Below, piece by piece: positions 5,878-5,937 of a stretch of DNA of 5,937 nucleotides (position 1 is its first letter; every line of letters starts with the position of its first letter). The notes below the pieces were generated by a model, which was not told where the DNA came from, did not search any database, and saw only the letters and a list, made by a program, of their open reading frames with translations. The position numbers and the translations under genes were made by a program. Origin of the DNA: Candidatus Bathyarchaeota archaeon (GTDB taxonomy: Archaea; Thermoproteota; Bathyarchaeia; TCS64); assembly GCA_030670015.1 (NCBI GenBank), contig DAOVCM010000063.1, positions 1-5,937 of the forward strand. The letters run 5' to 3'.

Positions 5878-5937
5878 TCAGAGTAGAAGTTTGATTGGTT
5901 TATCTGTTATTTGCTCGATGGTAATATCGTCAATATC
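5878..5937 (-). CDS. 3' end of an unidentified gene, 19 codons plus stop
   Basis: The only frame open from the right edge on this strand ends in ITIEQITDKPIKLLL and a TGA at 5878-5880. It is too short to identify. It ends 7 bases before the putative ATT start of the retropepsin-like gene, so the two may be an operon. Alternatively it is the true N-terminal part of that same protein, separated by a one-base frame change at CTC-TGA. Confidence 0.4.
   Translation of the reverse strand, partial: DIDDITIEQITDKPIKLLL

Noticed and set aside
1..5937. CRISPR array, insertion sequence or rRNA/tRNA gene
   Set aside because: No regularly spaced direct repeats, transposase-like frames, terminal inverted repeats flanked by target duplications, or recognisable structural RNA segments were seen.

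Overview
The window looks like a piece of an archaeal chromosome or metagenome contig. Purine-rich elements followed by A/T-rich TATA boxes precede several genes, at least one termination signal is a plain T-run, and the gene content is archaeal in style: a glutaredoxin next to a ferredoxin:thioredoxin-reductase-like protein fused to rubredoxin, a large cytoplasmic M14-type metallopeptidase and a divergent M19 dipeptidase. My best guess is a peptide-degrading anaerobe of the TACK or Asgard groups (Bathyarchaeia-like), but no single marker here fixes the taxonomy.

Layout. Positions 1-728 (minus) hold the N-terminal 242 codons of an M19 membrane-dipeptidase-family protein; its C-terminus is outside the window. 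It is divergent from a tightly coupled redox pair on the plus strand: glutaredoxin (1041-1322) and a two-domain FTR-catalytic/rubredoxin protein (1319-1864) that starts at TTG inside the glutaredoxin stop. Between 1865 and 2085 there is a promoter-like AT-rich stretch without a convincing gene. Positions 2086-2415 (minus) encode only the last helices of an MFS transporter and look like a 5'-deleted remnant. It lies directly behind the long M14 carboxypeptidase-like gene (2467-5013, minus), which has a clear TATA box, a ribosome binding site and a T-run terminator. After a 407-base AT-rich gap comes a minus-strand retropepsin-like aspartic protease (about 5421-5870), preceded by the last 19 codons of another gene that enters from the right edge.

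How the genes fit together. The glutaredoxin and the FTR-rubredoxin protein almost certainly work together: reducing power from ferredoxin would pass through the 4Fe-4S active site, and perhaps the rubredoxin centre, to the CGWC disulfide of the glutaredoxin. The M19, M14 and retropepsin-like genes are three unrelated peptidase folds in under 6 kb. This suggests a peptide-processing neighbourhood, but they are separate transcription units and a common pathway is only an inference.

The most noteworthy points are the altered active-site residues in the M19 protein, the unusual cysteine spacing and rubredoxin fusion of the FTR protein, and the missing start codon of the retropepsin gene, which lies one frame away from the upstream reading frame at a CTC-TGA site.
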